Positions 20,125-31,353 of a stretch of DNA of 64,000 nucleotides are shown piece after piece. How positions within the stretch are numbered: position 1 is the first letter of the stretch; every line of letters begins with the position of its first letter. A program made the translations under genes and the position numbers. Source of the stretch: Nematostella vectensis (lineage: Eukaryota > Cnidaria > Anthozoa > Actiniaria > Edwardsiidae); NCBI RefSeq assembly GCF_932526225.1, contig NC_064041.1:6903042-6967041 (forward strand), read 5' to 3'. The notes beneath the pieces are model-generated. The model ran no database searches and was not told the origin of the DNA. It saw nothing but the letters and a program-made list of their open reading frames with translations.

Positions 20125-23100
20125 TCACCAAAATAAGTCGCCGCTACCTTGAACAATTTTAAACAAACTGATTTGATAATTGGCTTCTAGCAAAGAGGCC
20201 CTGCATCCAACTTGTGTGATGATTTATTTAAAACATTGAAAACTTTGATTATCTGGCAAAATATAATTGCCTATGTGTTTTCTCAAACATACAGGCAAAA
20301 CAAAAACTACTTTTATTGCAGAATGTATTAAATTTCACCGTTTATCTGGTTTACTACTGAAAATAACATCTTTTTTGCATTATTTTTATGTGGCACTATT
20401 CATCAGAGAAGAAGGAACAAGAGCCTTTAAGATACAGATAAAAAAAACGTCAAACATTCAAACTGTCATAGTGGCATGTAGCAGGATATACAAACATTGT
20501 ACAAGAAACTGACCTTTGTATTCTATCTTTGTTATCCTCCATTTTCTTGTTAGCCATATCAACAACATACTGTATGTACTGCCAGAAACAAAGAGATTGA
20601 AATACCTTGAAAACTTGATGGGGAGGCTAAATTCAAGGGTAGATTATGCTTATTTTAAGCTGGGCCCTTAATCTAAAGTTCAGACTTCTGCTTTATAAAC
20701 ACAGAATGCTATAATTGCTTGAATAGCCCCCCCCCCTCCCCACAATTTTCCCAAATAAGTAGCTTCCCAAAGTGGAAAAATATGACTAAGCGTCTCCCAC
20801 AACTCTCCCCCTCCCCCCCACTCACACTCACACACACACACTCACAATTTCCTCAAAAAAGTACCTTCCCAAAGTGGAAAAATATGAATAAGCATCATCC
20901 CATAGTAACCTTGTAGCACAATAAACTTAAATGATGAGGGGTACAGTATGTTAGAAAGGAAGTAATGATAACTGACCACAACATTTTATCATTGAAAGCA
21001 TGTTTTGTTATGTGCTCTTGGAAATTTTTTTAGCCATAATACAGTAAGTATACATAAAATCTTTAGTTGGATTTAACACATAAAACAGCAATTAGTCTAA
21101 CTAGAACTGCTTCAAGGTTGAGAATTAATTATTCCTTTTGAAACTTTTTCAATAATGTATCTGATAACTTAGGCCGCTAATTTAGTGCTGGACACTAAAC
21201 CAAGAATTCATGTAGTAAACAAATACCAAGAATTATTATCTAACTGCCCACAAAAGTATAGTGAAAAAGGGGCACAGTTTGCATGATACATTTCTTACCT
21301 CCTTACTGACCAATAAATTCCCATTACAAATCAGGGGAACCTCTAAGCTATGAGTGCTTCTGACTGCCTGGATATTAAATCACACATATTATTTGCATGT
21401 ACAACTGTAGTAATCAGCACAGTGATGGCTTGTAAACAATATTAATAACAAGGGAATTACCATCATATATCTTGATTTTCTTCCTATCACTATACCAGAA
21501 TTCTTATAGCCTGATTCCAAAGAAGCTTTAAGCTGAGAAAATTTAAACAAATGCAAATTATGTAATAGCTTTTTTCTGTGTTGGCAGAGTTAATATCAGG
21601 TGTACCCTCGGGCTTTCCAGCTTTGGAAGTATTTAGGGAGGTTCCAGGGGTGTATCCAGAGGCAGTCGAGGGGCAGTCTAGAGGTGTTTCAAGGGGCAGC
21701 CCAGAGGTATATTTAGGGGGGTGGGGGTGGGGGTGGGCTTGATGTGAAGCCCAAGGTTTTCAGGTGTCTCAAGGAGTTTCCAGGGCTGTATCTAGGAGGC
21801 TACTTGAGGTGCATCCAGGGGGGTTTCAAGAGGTATATCAAGTTGAGAGGGGTCTATAGCTATACCCTAGGGGTCTGGTGGCATAACTACATTTTGAAGA
21901 GTTGTAGCCAGGGGGTTCCAGTGGTATAAATAGGGGATTTCAAGAGGTATATCAAGTTGAGAGGGGTCTATAGTTACACTCTAGGGGTCTGGTGGCATAA
22001 CTGGATTTTTTTTTAGTTGTAGCCATGTGGTTCTAGTGGTATCAATGGGGGGTTTCTGAGAGGTATATCAAGTTGAGAGGGGTCTATAGTTATACTCAGG
22101 GGGACTGGTGGCCTCAGTGGTATATATAGGGGGTTTCTAGAGGTATATCAAGTGGAGAGGGGTCTATAGTTATACTCAGGGGGTCTAGTGGCATCAGTGG
22201 TATATATAGGGGGTTTCTAGAGGTATACCAAGTAGAGAGGGGTCCATAGTTATACTCTGGGGGTCTAGTGGCATCAGTGGTATAAATAGGGGGTTTCTAG
22301 AGGTATACCAAGTGGAGAGGGGTCTATAGTTATACTCAGGGGGTCTAGTGGCATCAGTGGTATAAATAGGGGGTTTCTAGAGGTATATCAAGTGGAGAGG
22401 GGTCTATAGTTATACTCTAGGGGTCTAGTGGCATCAGTGGTATAAATAGGGGGTTTCTAGAGGTATATCAAGTTGAGAGGGGTCTATAGTTATACTCTGG
22501 GGGTCTAGTGGAATCAGTGGTATAAATAGGGGGTTTCTAGAGGTATATCAAGTGGAGAGGGGTCTATAGTTGTACTCTGGGGGTCTGGTGGCATCAGTGG
22601 TATAAATAGGGGGTTTCTAGAGGTATATCAAGTAGAGAGGGGTACAGAGTTATACTCAGGGGTCTAGTGGCATCAGTGGTATAAATAGGGGGTTTCTAGA
22701 GGTATATCAAGTGGAGAGGGGTCTATAGTTATACTCAGGGGGTCTAGTGGCATCAGTGGTATAAATAGGGGGTTTCTAGAGGTATATCAAGTTGAGAGGG
22801 GTCTATAGTTATACTCTGGGGATCTAGTGGCATCAGTGGTATAAATAGGGGGTTTCTAGAGGTATACCAAGTGGAGAGGGGTCTATAGTTATACTCAGGG
22901 GGTCTAGTGGCATCAGTGGTATAAATAGGGGGTTTCTAGAGGTATATCAAGTTGAGAGGGGTCTATAGTTATACTCTGGGGATCTAGTGGCATCAGTGGT
23001 ATAAATAGGGGGTTTCTAGAGGTATATCAAGTGGAGAGGGGTCTATAGTTATACTCTGGGGGTCTAGTGGCATCAGAGGTATAAATAGGGGATTTCTGAG

Positions 23101-26100
23101 AGGTATATCAAGTTGAGAGGGGTCTATAGTTATACTCTGGGGGTCTGGTGGCATCAGTGGTATAAATAGGGGGTTTATAGAGGTATATCAAGTGGAGAGG
23201 GGTCTATAGTTATACTCAGGGGGTCTGGTGGCATCAGTGGTATAAATAGGGGATTTCTAGATGTATACCAAGTTGAGAGGGGTCTATAGTTATACTCTGG
23301 GGGTCTGGTGGCATCAGTGGTATAAATAGGGGGTTTCTAGAGGTATATCAAGTTGAGAGGGGTCTATAGTTATACTCTAGGGGTCTAGTGGCATCAGTGG
23401 TATAAATAGGGGGTTTCTAGAGGTATATCAAGTGGAGAGGGGTCTATAGTTATACTCTAGGGGTCTAGTGGCATCAGTGGTATAAATAGGACGCTTCTAG
23501 AGGTATATCAAGTGGAGAGGGGTCTATAGTTACACTCTAGGGGTCTAGTGGCATCAGTGGTATAAATAGGGGGTTTCTAGAGGTATATCAAGTGGAGAGG
23601 GGTCTATAGTTATACTCTAGGGGTCTAGTGGCATCAGTGGTATAAATAGGGGGTTTCTAGAGGTATATCAAGTGGAGAGGGGTCTATAGTTACACTCTAG
23701 GGGTCTGGTGGCATCAGGGTATAAATAGGGGGTTTCTAGAGGTATATCAAGTAGAGAGGGGTACAGAGTTATACTCTGGGGGTCTAGTGGGATCAGTGGT
23801 ATAAATAGGGGGTTTCTAGAGGTATATCAAGTTGAGAGGGGTCTATAGTTATACTCAGGGGATCTAGTGGCATCAGTGGTATAAATAGGGGATTTCTAGA
23901 TGTATACCAAGTTGAGAGGGGTCTATAGTTATACTCAGGGGGTCTAGTGGGATCAGTGGTATAAATAGGGGGTTTCTAGAGGTATATCAAGTTGAGAGGG
24001 GTCTATAGTTATACTCTGGGGGTCTGGTGGCATCAGTGGTATAAATAGGGGGTTTCTGAGAGGTATATCAAGTGGAGAGGGGTCTATAGTTATACTCAGG
24101 GGGTCTAGTGGCATGACTGGTTTTTTTTTTAGTTGTAGCTATGTGGTTCTAGTGGTATCAATGGGGGGTTTTTGAGAGGTATATCAAGTTGAGAGGGGTC
24201 TATAGTTATACTCTGGGGGTCTAGTGGCATCAGTGGTATAAATAGGGGGTTTCTAGAGGTATATCAAGTGGAGAGGGGTCTATAGTTATACTCTGGGGGT
24301 CTAGTGGCATCAGTGGTATAAATAGGGGGTTTCTAGAGGTATACCAAGTGGAGAGGGGTCTATAGTTATACTCAGGGGGTCTGGTGGCATCAGTGGTATA
24401 AATAGGGGATTTCTAGATGTATACCAAGTTGAGAGGGGTCTATAGTTATACTCTGGGGGTCTAGTGGCATCAGTGGTATAAATAGGGGGTTTCTAGAGGT
24501 ATATCAAGTGGAGAGGGGTCTATAGTTATACTCTGGGGGTCTAGTGGCATCAGTGGTATAAATAGGGGGTTTCTAGAGGTATATCAAGTGGAGAGGGGTC
24601 TATAGTTATACTCAGGGGGTCTGGTGGCATCAGTTGTATAAATAGGGCATTTCTAGATGTATACCAAGTTGAGAGGGGTCTATAGTTATACTCTGGGGGT
24701 CTGGTGGCATCAGTGGTATAAATAGGGGGTTTCTAGAGGTATATCAAGTAGAGAGGGGTACAGAGTGATACTCTGGGGGTCTAGTGGGATCAGTGGTATA
24801 AATAGGGGGTTTCTAGAGGTATATCAAGTTGAGAGGGGTCTATAGTTATACTCAGGGGATCTAGTGGCATCAGTGGTATAAATAGGGGGTTTCTAGAGGT
24901 ATATCAAGTGGAGAGGGGTCTATAGTTATACTCTAGGGGTCTGGTGGCATCAGTGGTATAAATAGGGGGTTTATAGAGGTATATCAAGTGGAGAGGGGTC
25001 TATAGTTATACTCTAGGGGTCTGGTGGCATCAGTGGTATAAATAGGGGGTTTCTAGAGGTATATCAAGTAGAGAGGGGTCTATAGTTATACTCTGGGGGT
25101 CTAGTGGCATCAGTGGTATAAATAGGGGGTTTCTAGAGGTATATCAAGTAGAGAGGGGTCTATAGTTATACTCAGGGGGACTGGTGGCATCAGTGGTATA
25201 AATAGGGGGTTTCTAGAGGTATATCAAGTGGAGAGGGGTCTATAGTTATACTCTGGGCGTCTAGTGGCATCAGTGGTATAAATAGGGGGTTTCTAGAGGT
25301 ATATCAAGTGGAGAGGGGTCTATAGTTATACTCTGGGGGTCTGGTGGCATCAGTGGTATAAATAGGGGGTTTCTAGAGGTATATCAAGTGGAGAGGGGTC
25401 TATAGTTATACTCTGGGGGTCTGGTGGCATCAGTGGTATAAATAGGGGGTTTCTAGAGGTATATCAAGTGGAGAGGGGTCTATAGTTATACTCAGGGGGT
25501 CTAGTGGCATCAGTGGTATAAATAGGGGGTTTCTAGAGGTATATCAAGTTGAGAGGGGTCTATAGTTATACTCTGGGGGTCTGGTGGCATCAGTGGTATA
25601 AATAGGGGGTTTCTAGAGGTATATCAAGTTGAGAGGGGTCTATAGTTATATTCTGGGGATCTAGTGGCATCAGTGGTATAAATAGGGGGTTTCTAGAGGT
25701 ATATCAAGTGGAGAGGGGTCTATAGTTATACTCTGGGGGTCTAGTGGCATCAGTGGTATAAATAGGGGGTTTCTAGAGGTATATCAAGTTGAGAGGGGTC
25801 TATAGTTATACTCTGGGGGTCTAGTGGCATCAGTGGTATAAATAGGGGGTTTCTAGAGGTATACCAAGTGGAGAGGGGTCTATAGTTATACTCAGGGGGT
25901 CTGGTGGCATCAGTGGTATAAATAGGGGGTTTCTAGAGGTATATCAAGTTGAGAGGGGTCTATAGTTATATTCTGGGGATCTAGTGGCATCAGTGGTATA
26001 AATAGGGGGTTTCTAGAGGTATATCAAGTGGAGAGGGGTCTATAGTTATACTCTGGGGGTCTAGTGGCATCAGTGGTATAAATAGGGGGTTTCTAGAGGT

Positions 26101-29100
26101 ATATCAAGTTGAGAGGGGTCTATAGTTATACTCTGGGGGTCTGGTGGCATCAGTGGTATAAATAGGGGGTCTCTAGAGGTATATCAAGTTGAGAGGGGTC
26201 TATAGTTGTACTCTGGGGGTCTGGTGGCATCAGTGGTATAAATAGGGGGTTTCTAGAGGTATATCAAGTTAAGAGGGGTCTATAGTTATACTCAGGGGAT
26301 CTAGTGGCATCAGTGGTATAAATAGGGGGTTTCTAGAGGTATATCAAGTTGAGAGGGGTCTTTAGTTACACTCTAGGGGTCTGGTGGCATCAGTGGTATA
26401 AATAGGGGGTTTCTAGAGGTATATCAAGTGGAGAGGGGTCTATAGTTATACTCAGGGGGTCTGGTGGCATCAGTGGTATAAATAGGGGGTTTATAGAGGT
26501 ATATCAAGTGGAGAGGGGTCTATAGTTATACTCTGGGGGTCTGGTGGCATCAGTGGTATAAATAGGGGGTTTCTAGAGGTATATCAAGTTGAGAGGGGTC
26601 TATAGTTATACTCTGGGGGTCTGGTGGCATCAGTGGTATAAATAGGGGGTTTATAGAGGTATATCAAGTGGAGAGGGGTCTATAGTTATACTCTGGGGGT
26701 CTGGTGGCATCAGTGGTATAAATAGGGGGTTTCTAGAGGTATATCAAGTAGAGAGGGGTCTATAGTTATACTCTGGGGGTCTGGTGGCATCAGTGGTATA
26801 AATAGGGGGTTTCTAGAGGTATATCAAGTTGAGAGGGGTCTATAGTTATACTCTGGGGATCTAGTGGCATCAGTGGTATAAATAGGGGGTTTCTAGAGGT
26901 ATATCAAGTGGAGAGGGGTCTATAGTTATTACTCAGGGGGTCTAGTGGCATCAGTGGTATAAATAGGGGGTTTCTAGAGGTATATCAAGTGGAGAGGGGT
27001 CTATAGTTATACTCTGGGGGTCTAGTGGCATCAGTGGTATAAATAGGGGGTTTCTAGAGGTTTATCAAGTTGAGAGGGGTCTATAGTTATACTCAGGGGG
27101 TCTAGTGGCATCAGTGGTATAAATAGGGGGTTTCTAGAGGTATATCAAGTAGAGAGGGGTACAGAGTTATACTCAGGGGGTTTGTTAAGGTGTAGGCAAT
27201 GGTGCCCCAGAGGTATTTACTAAAGTAACAGACCAGCATCAAAAGGGTTAACATGTTGTAGTTTACCATGAGTTGCGCATGCTCCAGACTCTTGCACTGA
27301 ACATGCAGCACAAAAGGCTCAAACTTAAGTACTGCATCTCTTTTACAATCCTCTAATGACTCAAGCTAAAACAAAGCACAAATTATCTATTTAAGATTTA
27401 AATCAAAAATAGATATAGAAAGATCTTTACCAGCTCAACAAGGATCAAATGCAGATTTGGCTTATATTGCTTGATAATTGTTAGAGCTATTTACATCATT
27501 TATTTACAATACCTACCACAGATTCTAAGTCAGCTTGACCATGTGTGATATATCTCCACTCACTGCATTTCTTTCGTTGTCCATGACCCTGTTTTTGTTT
27601 TTATATCAGCATAAATAAATTCATTAGATGTAAGTTATCAAAAACATGCAACATTTGAGAGTGCTTGCATAACTGGGAGAAAGACAACAATGTCTTTTCT
27701 TTTATGCACTAGTCATTTAAAAAACCCGAAATTCGCCAAATTGTGCAATTGAGTGGGGGTGTCTACAAAACGAAGACCTAAAATCTAATACCTAAAACTT
27801 GTGACCCCAAAAGCTATGACCAACCAAAAATTGCAGTTATTATTTAGTCTACCTTGTTTCTTAAATGCTACACAGCGCAAAAGTTTCATATGGAATCAGG
27901 GATCCTAATGAGGTAATTCAGCGAGTTTTGTAGTGCTTTTAATGAAAGAAATCTCATTTGTGCGCGCCAATGAACAAACCATTTTTAATCGTCGTTATTT
28001 GTCCCATTGAAAATGGTAGTTGAACTTATTTATCAGACACGCTCCTTTGCCCGAAAAATTATCCTGAAAACTCTCCTAGTAACCTAACAGACCCGGTAAT
28101 TATTGGTAATTTAGAGAAACACCCCAGAAATGTTTTCAAACTCCCTGGCGAGGAAGAGCGTTTATCAAACCAAAGCTTTAGCGTAGCGTGCCGATACGGG
28201 TTCCTGACAATTATAATTTCCAAAGTTTATGTCTGAATAGATTGGCTAAATAGTTATTGAAATCCTAGTTTTGTCGATGTCTGTAGACAACTTGCACCCT
28301 AAACATTGCTGTGGCATCGGCATTTTTCAAAAGAAAGACATAGACCAAGTAAATAAAGTCCCATTTTGTAGAAAAACTTCTAATAATTTCGCAAAGCTGT
28401 TTATATTCTTTTTGGCACACTGTGACATCGAAATGTCAAATCATTTGACAGAGATGAAACCTGATTGGTTGGAAGGAAATCCCATAAAATGATGTAAGCC
28501 TTGATTGGCCCACTTTTTACCGGGCAGTGGAATGTTTTTCTCTGTGATGTAAACTTTCTACAACTCGACACAACTAGAACATGGAGCGATTTCCTGTATA
28601 AAGTTAGCGGGCAATTAAGATTTTTGAAGAAACTCCCGAAAAGTTTACCGGGTGACTTACCGTTTTTTTTAGTTTATTGACATACACAAGTAGTGCTTTT
28701 CCCTATTTCCTAATTAAGAAAAAAAAAAAAAGAACTAGCTAATTATCTGATAAAATCTGATCACTGATTCCACATGTAACTTCCAGACAGTGTAGCCATT
28801 TTGGGAAACAAGTTAGGCTAACTGCAACATTTTGGGGGTTGTAGCTTTTTGGGTTGTTGCTTTTGGGGTTACATGTTTTAGGTTTTAGGTCTTCATTTTG
28901 TAGACACCCCATTGAGTGGTATCATAAATATACAGTGCAGTGGACTAAGGCAAGTATCAGATGAATAAAATTAGTTTTTCATTTTTTGAACTGTTATCTT
29001 CACAATTACTAAAATGTATACAGTATGTGTAGACAAAGCTTTGAAACATAACGGCTCATCAAATTTTATGTAGTTGTACAGCTTGCACCTCATGGGCATA

Positions 29101-29555
29101 TGAATGCAAGGGGTGACAGCTTAAAATCATGACCCTAGCCCCTCCCTGGGGCTATAAGTATGGGAGGAGGGGGGAGGCGTGGGGGGTAAATGCCTCACTA
29201 CTGCATTACTATTCTCGCGGAGCTACTCTAGCAAGTTATAGTGAATGTTTTAGTCTCAATGGAAGTTTATTGATTTCTACCTGAAAATTCTATAATTTTG
29301 GGCATATAATTTTCATTATTGTTAAAAAAAAGCGCAAAAGAATTTGAGCACTGCGCATCTCTATGGACCATCTCTTAAAACGACTCCTACCTCAGTAAAG
29401 ACAGATATTCTTCCAGAACACGAGCTTGTGGTGAAAAAAGCATCCAGTCCGTTTATATAATCCACAAGATTAACAATAGGTTCGTCTATGCTTCCCTTTT
29501 TGCTCAGATCTGCTTGAGACAGCGTTTGCTGTTTTTGAGCCATGAAGGCCGCCAT
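20125..29555 (-). CDS. TYW3: tRNA wybutosine-synthesizing protein 3 homolog
   Basis: TYW3 is the S-adenosylmethionine-dependent methyltransferase of the third step of wybutosine formation at G37 of tRNA-Phe. Exons threaded with AG/GT borders and agreeing phases: 29391-29555, 27517-27588, 27267-27365, 21461-21532, 21299-21367, 20514-20578, and tentatively 20125-20167 to a TGA. Family blocks in order are ADLSKKGSIDEPIV, FFTTSSCSGRISVF, KKCSEWRYITHGQ, LKFEPFVLHVQCKSL, SGYKNSGIVIGRKS, AVRSTHSLEVPL and YVVDMANKKMEDNKDRIQ. The start at 29555 has the context CCAAGATGGCGGC; an upstream in-frame ATG at 29597 would add 14 residues. Predicted length is about 194 aa against about 259 in human, where the extra C-terminus is poorly conserved. 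The third intron is a satellite array and the first contains a hAT-like element. Only the terminal exon is doubtful. Confidence 0.93.
20700..20900. repeat. C-rich direct repeat in TYW3 intron
   Basis: Two copies of ttcccaaagtggaaaaatatga about 100 bp apart (20764 and 20868), separated by C-rich and (ca)n sequence. Confidence 0.6.
21600..27190. repeat. 80-bp satellite array, about 65 units, filling TYW3 intron 3
   Basis: The first 220 bp (from 21600) are degenerate. From 21831 units of about 114-116 bp occur twice, then the 80-bp unit takes over. In order it reads aggtatatcaagtggagagg, ggtctatagttatactctgg, gggtctagtggcatcagtgg, tataaatagggggtttctag. One long unit recurs inside the array at about 24105-24175. 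Diagnostic variants (gtgg/gttg/gtag before agagg; ctcaggg/ctctggg/ctctaggg; ggtacagagt) mark subfamilies. Because 80 is not a multiple of 3 and stops occur in all frames, no ORF crosses it. It occupies about 97% of the 5.7-kb intron. Confidence 0.97.
27756..28910. mobile_element. hAT-like non-autonomous DNA transposon, 1155 bp
   Basis: Ends ggggtgtctacaaaacgaag and the reverse complement of cttcattttgtagacacccc form long imperfect TIRs of about 120 bp (to about 27880 and from about 28795). The flanks carry an 8-bp direct repeat, attgagtg, at 27748-27755 and 28911-28918. An 8-bp target duplication is the hAT hallmark. No transposase remains. Located in TYW3 intron 1. Confidence 0.85.
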
Positions 29556-29925
29556 CTTGGATTTGTTGTCGTTCCCAGGGCTACTCGAGTTGCGCAAATT
29601 TATCCAGAGGGGGGGTGTATGGGAGGGGTAGTTATTCGAACCTATTTTTTATTATTTTTAATTACTTTTTAGCCAGCAAAAGCAGAACATGACAATATTG
29701 TTCAGAACTAATATATATACGATTTTGAACGTGATATATCTGAATTCAATTAAAAAAAATGTAGCTTTAGCTTTGATGTGGGCTACATAATTGTCAACCC
29801 CTACCCCCACGGCAAAGTATATGACTCGGAAAATCCCGCCATTTCTCAAAGAGGAATTGAGTGCATCGAGAAAATAATCAATCTTGCGTAGTGGAGTAGC
29901 TTTGTTTTGCTGTAACTCGCCCATA
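29556..29925. promoter_or_regulatory. Bidirectional promoter region between TYW3 and CDC26
   Basis: 370 bp separate the divergent start codons. There is no TATA box at a useful distance from either start; the sequence has a G run (29608-29614) and an AT-rich middle. Shared regulation is inferred from the head-to-head layout. Confidence 0.6.
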
Positions 29926-30153
29926 ATGCTTCGAAGAAAGCCTACAAGGATAGAACTTAAGAGAGAAGACCTAGAGGAGTATGAAAAAGTAAAAGAAAGC
30001 TGGTCCAAAGGCATAAAAACCGAGTCAAACTCAAAGCAAGCTACGGCGATACCAGGAATTTCTAGCGAGCAAGAAAAGATGGTTCGTATTCACCAAAGAA
30101 TCGGCTACAAACCTGAGATCGTACCGAGCGACGGGACCTCGCATTTCTTATAA
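29926..30153 (+). CDS. CDC26: Anaphase-promoting complex subunit CDC26
   Basis: 75-residue, intronless ORF. CDC26 is the small APC/C subunit that holds the TPR protein CDC16 (APC6) in its active fold, through the N-terminal segment MLRRKPTRIELKREDLEEYE. That segment is almost as in human CDC26 (85 aa). The C-terminal block IHQRIGYKPE matches the family's NDRIGYKP. The middle is Ser/Lys-rich and unconserved. An in-frame ATG 42 bp upstream exists, but the conserved N-terminus fixes the start at 29926. It lies head-to-head with TYW3. An AATAAA at 30215-30220, 62 bp past the stop, is a good poly(A) signal. Loss of introns suggests simply a compact gene, since no retrocopy features (poly-A tail, target duplication) were seen. 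Confidence 0.95.
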   Translation: MLRRKPTRIELKREDLEEYEKVKESWSKGIKTESNSKQATAIPGISSEQEKMVRIHQRIGYKPEIVPSDGTSHFL

Positions 30154-30214
30154 TGGTTCTTCGATGGAAATTTAAAGCCGAGGTGGATTAGAATGAATAG
30201 AAGTACCTGCGTAC

Positions 30215-30220
30215 AATAAA
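30215..30220 (+). terminator. Poly(A) signal of CDC26
   Basis: Canonical AATAAA 62 bp after the CDC26 stop codon. Confidence 0.65.
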
Positions 30221-30667
30221 AGAGAAAAATGTCTCCATTCTGCTAAGAGAGAGACAGATAAAAACCTACGGGTTCATTGACCCCTAGAAATAAGCGCAAG
30301 CTTTAATAGGGTCTAACATTTAAGCATAGGCGAATCCTCAAGAAGTTCCTAAGAGCCTGAGGACTTTTATTTTAAAGGCAAGAAAACTATGGGTTCTTGA
30401 ACGATCGGGTGAAAAGTGAAGGCAGAAGATAAAATTATACTCTATAATCTGAACTGAAATGTAGAATTGGGTTGAAAGGGTTAAAGCCTTCATGTGACCA
30501 TTAAAATACCCTAAAAAAACAGTACTGCAAAAAACAGTACTGCACACTAAAGGATGTCCAATGTTATTCAAGCCTGCGCAGACCTGATTTTAAATACTTG
30601 AGCAGCATGTATTAGGCACAATGGACTTGACCACCTTATAATCCCCAGGTTTTCAATCGATAGAACC

Positions 30668-31353
30668 GATAATTGATATTAAAGCCGCATTGTCACCAGT
30701 TTACTTCCAGTCGATTACATTATAATCTCCGATGATTTTTAACGGAAAACACGAAAAATATTTCAAAATATTAAAAGCAGTGTGTATATTGCAAGTTTCT
30801 TCGAGGATGTGATTGATAATTTAGAGCCGATGGCATGTTAAATATCTCGGATTCTAATAGATTCTTTTGTCTTTTAACGGTTGAGGTTTCCGTCGGACCT
30901 TCGGAAGTGAACTGGTGACATTGCGGCTTTAATTGACTCTAATCAATAAAATTAACTAATTTTATCCGCATTCGATAATAATCGTTAGCAAAAAAATTGT
31001 GAGGTCAATGGATAATTGATATTAAAGCCGCATTGTCACCAGTTTACTTCCAGTCGATTACATTACAATCTCCGATGATTTTTAACGGAAAACACGAAAA
31101 ATATTTCAAAATATTAAAAGCAGTGTGTATATTGCAAGTTTCTTCGAGGATGTGATTGATAATTTAGAGCGGATGGCATGTTAAATATCTCGGATTCTAA
31201 TAGATTCTTTTGTCTTTTAACGGTTGAGGTTTCCGTCGGACCTTCGGAAGTGAACTGGTGACATTGCGGCTTTAATTGACTCTAATCAATAAAATTAACT
31301 AATTTTATCCGCATTCGATAATAATCGTTAGCAAAAAAATTGTGAGGTCAATG
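30668..31353. repeat. 343-bp tandem duplication, each copy with an internal TIR element
   Basis: Copy 1 30668-31010 and copy 2 31011-31353 differ at only a few bases (for example ttataat/ttacaat and gagccg/gagcgg). Each holds a 250-bp element bounded by ttaaagccgcattgtcacca and its inverted copy tggtgacattgcggctttaa (30681-30932; 31024-31275). That is a MITE with about 30-bp TIRs. The near-identity means a recent duplication or an assembly artefact. Confidence 0.9.
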
